Source: Sympetrum striolatum
Taxonomy: Eukaryota > Arthropoda > Insecta > Odonata > Libellulidae
DNA: 64,000 bases
Reading direction: 5' to 3'
NCBI GenBank assembly: GCA_947579665.1
Contig: CANPUZ010000034.1
Coordinates: forward strand, 248,001 to 312,000
Numbering within the stretch: the first letter of the stretch is position 1; each line of letters starts with the position of its first letter. The notes under the pieces were generated by a model, which was not told the DNA's origin, ran no database searches, and saw only the letters and a program-made list of their open reading frames with translations. Below, in pieces: positions 57,078-64,000 of this stretch. The position numbers were made by a program, and so were the translations under genes.

Positions 57078-57850
57078 AACTCCCTTCTAGAACCAATCGC
57101 GAACATATTGCAGTCTAAAACCCTGAACGTAATCAAGTGTGCAGAGCACAATCAAACAATCAAAACTGCAGTTGCAGAACATAGGCGTTCTGCCGAAGAA
57201 GAAAGTGAGAAGTTATTAAAGTCAGCCAACGAAATAGCTGAAAATTTGAACTCAGAGCTGCGTCTTCCACGGACTGCAGGTCGCCTAAACTACAGGGCAA
57301 ATCATCCAGCTGCTTCATTAAGCGAGTATTTTTGCCGCTCGCTCTACGTGCCCTATTTTGACTCATTATTATCCTCTTTGGAAGCAAGATTGAACCAGGA
57401 TCAGTCGCCGGCGTGTGCTCTATCGTTGTTGCACCCTACTCAGATAACAAAAAATACAGCTTCAGATTTAAAAATTCGTATGGAAGTAGTCTCCAAATTT
57501 TATGAATTAGACGGTTTTGTGTCAGAAGCCGAGCTGCGGCGGAGACAAACAAGGAGGAGAATCTCCAAACTTTGGAGATAACAAAAGTGATTCAACATGC
57601 AGAATTGTACTATCCAAACGATAAAATAGCCCTACATATTTTATTGACTATGCCTTATTCTACAGCTACCATTGAAAGATCATTTAGTACTCTTAGACGC
57701 GTAAAAACCTGGCTGAGATCCACAATGGTTGAAGGAAGATTAAACGGGCTTTGCATGCTCAGTGAAAAAAAAAAATTGTTTGGGTGATTTTTTCACAGAA
57801 GCTGTTTTAAACCGCTTTGTAGAAGATACAAGAAGGTTGCTTTTCAAATA
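57078..57850 (+). pseudogene. hAT transposase, C-terminal part with dimerisation domain
   Basis: Continuation of the split transposase: SLLEPIANILQSKTLNVIK, LRLPRTAGRLNYRANHP and SLYVPYFDSLLSSLEARLN, to a stop at 57,581. It then shifts frame at about 57,575 to AELYYPNDKIALHILLTMP and STATIERSFSTLRRVKTWLR, the hAT C-terminal dimerisation signature. A poly-A run (57,766-57,775) carries a further shift before the last residues (TEAVLNRFVEDTRRLLFK) and a stop near 57,850. Confidence 0.78.
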
Positions 57851-57965
57851 ATTACTCGTATGCGAAACCAATCTAATAAATGCAAATTTAAATTTATGTT
57901 GAATTTTTTATTTGTATTTCTGATTTGCCCCCCCGCCAGGCCAAAAGCTGGGCACGCCCATGCCT

Positions 57966-58335
57966 GTGTGTGTTAATCTCCAAAATTAACCACAAAATTA
58001 ATTATGCAAAACAATACTTCGAGGAGGGATAAATGTGTAAATGTTCATAAATTTATCAATAATTAAATTAAATTGCTAAATTTTAATTATTATCTTTAAA
58101 AGGAGTCCGCAGTATCGTGGTGCCGAGCGCTAGTTTTGAACGGACTCCGCTGGCCCTCCATGCGTCCCTGCTGTTGAGAATGGAGAGGATAAATTATATA
58201 TAATCATGATCATTATCAATTAGTAATAATGTGGATTATCGTCTTCCCCTCGTGCCCTGATAAGTCCTTCCGTGACCCGAGAACTCAAAGTGCGACAACT
58301 CATCGGACCCGACAACTCACCAACTGACCGATGTC
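57966..58335. other. no gene recognised
   Basis: Short interval between the hAT end and the foldback element. It is somewhat GC-richer at 58,100-58,190. No match seen. Confidence 0.4.
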
Positions 58336-59452
58336 TAGGGTGAATCTCAAAAACTTTTTTTTCGAAATCTGTCAACGGCTGGTGCTTTAAGTTTGTGGTT
58401 GGTGGTCCTTATAACGTATACAAAATTTCAACTCGATTTGATTATGTCCCGAGGCTGCGAGTTTCAGTCAAAATTTTAAATTTTTGTGAAAATTTCAATT
58501 TTTAAAATTTTTCCTGATGGTTTCTCAATGTTTCCAAAGTGATTTAATGGCAGTACATATATTGCTTGGTTGTTGCTTAATATTTATTACGTTTGAATCA
58601 AGGAAAATGGGTTCTCAGTTCGCCAATATTCGTCAAAATACGCAAAATATACAGAAATGTTACGGATGTTGGTAAGACAGTAGGGTGGGTCGTTATATAT
58701 TTTTTTATGATAGAAATATAGTAACCGGCGATAATGACACACCCAAATCACCGATATAATTTTCTTTTCCAAATCAAATACTGTCTTTTGTTAGAATTTG
58801 TATCTAGAAGTATCGAAAATTCTTCAAGAAACGTTAAAATTGTAAAACATTCTATCTCGGTTCGAACGAATATTGTTTTGGATAAAGATATGTCCTTAGC
58901 GACGAAAACTGTCCCTCAAGCCTCAATATGCCATTTATAAGTATGGGGCAGATATGCCTCCTATGGGGCCACAATAGCAGAATTTTCGAAACTTTCGAAA
59001 TTCTCACAAAAAATAGTATTTGATTTGGAAAGAAAAGTATATTGGTAATGTGGGTGTGCCATTATTGCCGCGTATTAAATTTCCGTCAGAATAAAAGGCA
59101 AAACGACCCACCCTACTATGTAACCAACATTTGTAACATTTCTGTATATTTTTGCATATTTTGACGAATTTTGACGATTCAAACGTACTAAATCTTTAAG
59201 ATTAAGCAACAACCAAGCAATATATGTACCTCTTTGCCATTAAATCACTTCGGAAACATTGAGAAATCGTCAGGAAAAAATGCAAAAATTTGACATTTTT
59301 CACAAAAATTTAAAAATTTCGAATAAAATTCGCAATCTCAGGACACTCCGATCGAGTTGAAATGTTTTATATGTTATAAGGACCACCAAACACAAACTTT
59401 AAGCATTAGTCGTTTGCAGATTTCAATAAAAAGATTTTTCGATCCGCCCTTA
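58336..59452. mobile_element. foldback (long inverted repeat) element
   Basis: The two halves are inverted copies over almost the whole length. Left-arm blocks TGGTGGTCCTTATAACGTAT, GATTTAATGGCAGTACATAT, TTGCTTGGTTGTTGCTTAA and GTAGGGTGGGTCGTT recur as complements in the right arm (to 59,452). Termini read TAGGGTGAATC on the left and, complemented, TAAGGGCGGATC on the right. Arms are roughly 550 bp with small differences, and the centre lies near 58,900. It has no coding capacity. The TIR-type ends suggest a non-autonomous DNA transposon. Confidence 0.72.
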
Positions 59453-59459
59453 TGATGGC

Positions 59460-62400
59460 CCCAAGCCAAAACGTCGACTAGCATTGAGGGTGCGACCCAG
59501 CAGGAAACCCGTGAAACCTTCCAGCACCATACGCCGGGCAAATACGAGATCTTTCCTAAACTTTCCTGAAGTTCGCGTCTTGTTTCTTTATATCTTCTTT
59601 CACAAATGACAGTGATTTTTCAAACTGCTCTCTATTAACTCGGAAATAATTTTGAAAACAATCTTCTTGTAAATCGTAGAAGATCCGTAGTAAATTGCGT
59701 TTGACAGGTCTCTATCACTTTTATGGTTGCTCATCCAGAATCTTGGTTTGTTCCGTTTCTTTTCTTATTATGACTATATACTAGCAAGCATTTATTTAAT
59801 ATACTCATATAAGTCATCTACACTGGAATCATCTAACATAATTCCAACCACGACTTGCTTCTTCGACGGGCCGTTGGACACTGAGTGCCACTCCGCAAAC
59901 TCCGCTGGCAGTGGAAGTCAAATATCATTTTTCTTTGAAATTCTTTCTTAGTGGAATGACTATTTTACTCCGTTCCGCTATTTCTTGCTCATTTCCCTTT
60001 CGCAGTGGAAGGCGGGCATAACTCGACGCTTGATTATTAGCGCTTTGCGAAGACAGAGGATTCAGCTATATTTATCTTTAACTCATCCAAAGTCTGTGAA
60101 TAGGAAAGAACTGCGATTAGCTATAGGAATGTTCAAGAAACCTTTAGCATCGAATATACGAAGCCTTCCTTAAAAACAGATTCAGCAATACTATTCCTGT
60201 TAGATTAGAATGAAATAATATAAAAATTCAGCTTCATATAGTATATGATAAATATCCAAAGTAACAGTTTGATGAAACCTCACGCTTCGAAAGACGCGAA
60301 TACACTTAACAGATTTGAAAAAAATTCAAGCGATGTGCCGCTAATGATGCTTCTTTTAGCTCTGTCATTACATGAATAGACGTCAAAATTATCACTCCAG
60401 TTTAGGAAAGAATATCTCTCAGCTGCAAACTTAAAAAAACGAATAAATGCATTCCCCTCTCTTGTCCAGAAACACTTTATCGCAGGAAACGATCCTTCCT
60501 TAGGAAAGATTATAAATTACGAATTTAGAAACATGATTTAATAGACACTTTGCGCAGTCTTCCGCGGTTTGATTCTAGATTCCATTTCACCATTCTAGTA
60601 AGAGGTCCAGCAAGAGTAATCATATGTATGGATTCCTCGAAATGGGGAGGGATTGTCCAAGTTTTATTATATATATGAATATATTCGTGGAAAGAATCTG
60701 GAAAGCCATTCATATATCCGGTCGATTGTAACAAATATATTAAACCGATGAGTTAAAATATATCGGTAAATTTCTAATACAGCGGGCATTTAACAAACCA
60801 AAATTTCAACGAAGTAAATAAATAAAGTAAATCCATCCACTATATTAAAACTGATTCGTAAAGAATTCCTGAAGCAAAATGTTCTCAGAGAAAGTATCAC
60901 AGGGAAGTAATCTACTAGAGAAAGAAAGGGAAGAAAACTTACCAGAGTAGACTCTCCAAAAACCATAACGAGGTAGACCTCTAACTTCGGAAATACAGTC
61001 TTAGTCTAGTCACAGCAACTTTCCGTCGCCGAATAAGGCATATTTGGTCAAAAATCAATTTTTCGACTTTTTTCAAAGATTTCTGTTAATTATATTATTG
61101 TTGTCCTTCATAAGGATTATCAGATCAGCCTCTATTTGAATTTTTTCATGCCGCCATTTAGCGACACCAGCCAGTCAAAATTAGAGAAAAAGGACCGATG
61201 ACGGCCATGGAATATTTTTCATATTTTATTGCTTGAAATGTATGTCGACAAGCAGAGTTATACGGACATTGATAAGCATTTTAAAGTACATGGCGCATTA
61301 ATACATCTATACTTGAACAATTATCCCTATTTTCATAGATTTTAAGAATGTATTTAAACGATTTAAATTATTATTAACATAAGAGTACAAAATTCACTTA
61401 ATTGTTTTGTAAAACGTACAAAATCTTTGTCATCGACATTTATCGACAGTGAGATAATTATGCAGGGATATAGTATAATTTTTGTATATTAAGAAACAAA
61501 AGGAAATTCTTGCTACTATTTGCTACTTAGTCGTTTATGGATACTTTTTGGCAATGCGGAGTCCCGACTTTTCCCATCGGCACGCGGTAGGTAAAGGGAC
61601 ACAAGTCGCCTCTTTTGAGTTATAATTCATAAAATACGTAGTAAACTTCGTAAATTTTGCGACAAGACTTTTCCTTCTTTCTTTCATTCTTTTTGTACAA
61701 GCATCAAGACTCTCTGACTTCGGCTTAACTAGCCGACCATCCCTAGTCGAGAAGTAGGGGGATGGACTTCTTTCACACCCTCGCTTTCCTTATTGCGTAA
61801 CGTAAGGGTAGTTTGGATTATCTCTTAACCAAACAGACGTTCACACATGGACATATGGAACTAGAGGCAAAAATATTCAGTTTGTTCCGTGTGTAGCTAT
61901 TTTGCTAACAGTGGGAAGTGCTCAACCAATTACATCTCATTATTCAGGCAAGGAGAACTCGGCTGTATTTATTCGGTAAGCATATTTTTAATCAAATTAT
62001 TGTGCTTTACGATTATGGAAAATTTTGTGCATTCGTTCGGATGATTGTCATTTAATTCCTATTTCCGAATCCTCTGATCGTCTCCATAAATTGAGTATTT
62101 CTTAACTTTAGCTGCTTAGAAAACAGAATGGAGAGTAACTCGCCTTGAATTGCACGAAAAAATCATGGTAAAGAAAAATGAGTCTGTGGAATTTAGGAAA
62201 CAACATATTCTGGAATATTTTATTGCTAAATTCAATCTGAATGGAGATAAATATGCCAAAGATAATTTAAAAGTATTTATTCAGAAAAATTTCTTCCATT
62301 CAGACATTCTATTTTCATCGACCGTGTAAAAGTATGCACAGTCATTTGCATAAGTCTGTGGGCAAGTTCTATCGCTGCTCTAGCGGCCAAAGAGTACACT

Positions 62401-63250
62401 TAAAATTTCTGTTGGTACTACTTGATTTTCAGGTAGAAAAGAAAACAGAGGTGGGGGTAAATGTTTTGGAACTTACAGCTAAAGCTCTCTATATATTATA
62501 ATAAGAGAGCTTTACTTACGGCGAGTGAAGGGAGCCACTGTGGAATTTCTGGGAACCGGATTCAAATAGAGACAGCGCCTTGCACCATTGGAAAGGACTG
62601 GTAAATTTGGTCCGAGAGACCAAATTTCCTTTACCGAGCTTATAATAGAGCATGCTACGTACTAACTCAAATTCTTGGAATCAATCACCTCATGTAGTTT
62701 GCCGAAAAAGCACTTTTCAGTACTCTCTGGTTTTCGAGAGTTCTTTGGTTCGGAAAGTTGTAGAGTATGGCAAGAAATGATGAATTTTTATCACACGTTC
62801 TCAATACTTGAAATGCAAATATCTTTCGCAAAATGATAATGATTCATCACGATATACCAGAGGAGATCAAGATGTAAACGGCAAAATTTCCTTAGATACT
62901 TTTAAAATGATTTAAAATTTTTACCCTTCTTTTTTGCAATCTAAGATGTGAAACCCCCCATAGAAAACGGAAATTTACTCATTCAGTTTTTCTTAATTAA
63001 TCAAATTCTTCTTTATTCTGACTGGAAAACCACATTCGCTGATAGTGTTAAATTTTGTTTTGGATTCTCCTTCATCTAATTTAATATCGAAGAATGAAAA
63101 CGCTTGATAAAGATTCTCAGTTATTCGGCATCTTGTTTCATTCCTCATCTTAAAATAAGATTTTCTATCTAGTGCCATAAAAAGGGAGATGACTAAGATG
63201 AAGTTTAGAAATGCAACCCTATTCTCTAAGCCGGATTTGCAGTTGCTAAG
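59460..63250. other. AT-rich stretch, no gene recognised
   Basis: Nothing matches a known family. Two compact hairpins are present at 62,480-62,514 and 62,603-62,627. A CAG|...|GTAAGC pair at 61,951-61,985 could bound a tiny exon but has no support. Confidence 0.4.
62480..62627. other. pair of hairpins
   Basis: TAAAGCTCTCT (62,480-62,490) pairs with AGAGAGCTTTA (62,504-62,514). AAATTTGGTC (62,603-62,612) pairs with GACCAAATTT (62,618-62,627) around CGAGA. Two perfect 10-11-bp stems within 150 bp are unusual for the surroundings, but no RNA family is recognised. Confidence 0.5.
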
Positions 63251-63261
63251 AAGGCCTTGGA

Positions 63262-63577
63262 CAGGGATGGCGAACCTTTCATGGTAATATTGCCATAATT
63301 GAAAAATAAAACCCTTTTTCGTGCTAATTTGATGTCTAACTATAAAGTGAGACGTTAATATTTTTCATTTATTATTTCAACGATGGGATTAAGATGTTGT
63401 AGAAAACATAAATAATCATTAACTATCCCTACTCATTAATAGAATCCACGATTAATTACTCTGGGGCTAAATCTTTATAGGAAGGATAAAAAAGGGTACT
63501 GCAATCAGATTTCCGGGTGCCACAAATTTCTCTCTCTTGCCACTTAGATCATGTGTGCCATAAGTTTGCCACCCCCG
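63262..63577. mobile_element. hAT-type MITE
   Basis: Left end CAGGGATGGCGAACCTTTC. The right end complemented is CGGGGGTGGCAAACTTATGG: similar inverted termini of the 'CAGGG.TGGC.AAC' hAT kind, with the internal GTGTGCCATAA characteristic of that group. Flanks GCCTTGGA (63,254-63,261) and CCTTAGGA (63,578-63,585) resemble an 8-bp target duplication with changes. At 316 bp it has no transposase. Confidence 0.55.
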
Positions 63578-63988
63578 CCTTAGGAAAAGAAACTCCCTTG
63601 TAACCGAGGTAATAACATAGAAACTAGTCAAAATGTCACAAAATAAAGCAATAAATGAATAGTACAAACTGTTCTGTGATAATTACGTGACATAAGAGAT
63701 GGTAGTGGATCAACATGAGTCTGTGACTATTTCAATCCCCGAAAGGATAATGGTAGAGATTAAGAACAGTTTTGGAAAATCAACTTCTCATACCCTGCGT
63801 AACAGACTCACTAGAGTTCTCAATCGGAGAATATGGTGAAAAATAGAAGCATGTGTGAGGACCGATTATCAGATTCAAAAGCTGCAATAAGCAATTGCCC
63901 TGTCTTAAAAAAAGAGGACAATAAGGAAGAATCAACCAACGTCTGTTGCCGATTCAGTGCAATTCTTTTGATCATATGATAAAAAGTT

Positions 63989-64000
63989 ACTTGCATACTG
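63989..64000 (-). mobile_element. start of another B-box-module element
   Basis: The window ends in ACTTGCATACTG, the outer half of the family's terminal hairpin in the same orientation as at 29,811 and 55,921. The rest of the element should lie beyond 64,000. Confidence 0.45.

Larger units (their letters stand above)
54560..57965 (+). mobile_element. hAT transposon, transposase interrupted
   Basis: A DUF4371/ZMYM1-like hAT element. The transposase runs from before 54,621 to about 57,850 but is split by a 1.1-kb insertion (about 55,907-57,065) and frameshifts near 55,790, 57,575 and 57,770. The right end carries the G-rich terminus complementary to CATGGGCGTGCCCAGC (to 57,961). The left terminus was not identified. 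Without the insertion the element would be about 2.3 kb in this window. Confidence 0.78.

Noticed and set aside
61951..61985. Tiny exon bounded by CAG and GTAAGC
   Set aside because: Only 28-30 bp with no coding or promoter support; splice dinucleotides this close occur by chance.

Overview
The window looks like nuclear DNA from an arthropod with a large, AT-rich, transposon-laden genome. The basis is the mix of relics: a Tigger/pogo element, a mariner, a DUF4371-type hAT, two CR1-type LINE 3' ends, an endonuclease/RT LINE, and a canonical Helitron. In addition, a gene promoter carries an arthropod-type initiator (TCAGTC). I cannot name the species; chelicerate and insect both fit. No bacterial genes, operons, rRNA or convincing tRNA genes are visible. 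No intact conserved host gene could be recognised.

Layout. 1-1,550: hAT-like ends and a Tigger relic. 2,970-3,450 (minus): two homologous exon-like segments of an unknown protein. 3,980-5,740: decayed endonuclease/RT LINE. 5,880-10,170: two ~160-bp-period arrays, the second made of modules each holding a GGTTCGA box that resembles the pol III B box. 12,690-13,290: CR1 end. 16,420-16,770: perfect 32-bp palindrome and a transposon-protein fragment. 19,171-20,343: non-autonomous Helitron with exact termini. 20,818-21,800: mariner remnant beside a CR1 end. 25,013-27,560: GC-rich minisatellite inside a long ORF with a signal-peptide-like start. 29,798-31,993: two ~1.1-kb B-box-module elements head to head.

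The most unusual region is 35,700-53,760. A diverging inverted duplication carries two copies of the same promoter, first exon and second exon of an unknown small gene. The rightward copy runs into about 48 tandem copies of a ~220-bp unit (41,335-51,820). Each unit is one exon plus its short intron. The edge units keep an open ancestral frame (EISKEEIER...), whereas the homogenised core shares a net -1 frameshift and a damaged splice acceptor. It therefore looks like satellite DNA born from one internal exon. Two possible downstream exons follow at 52,317 and 53,740.

54,560-57,965 holds a hAT transposase gene split by a third B-box-module element. 58,336-59,452 is a foldback element, 63,262-63,577 a small hAT-type MITE, and the last bases begin another B-box-module element. 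The rest is AT-rich sequence in which I see no genes. All positions were read by eye. Element boundaries given as round numbers are approximate.
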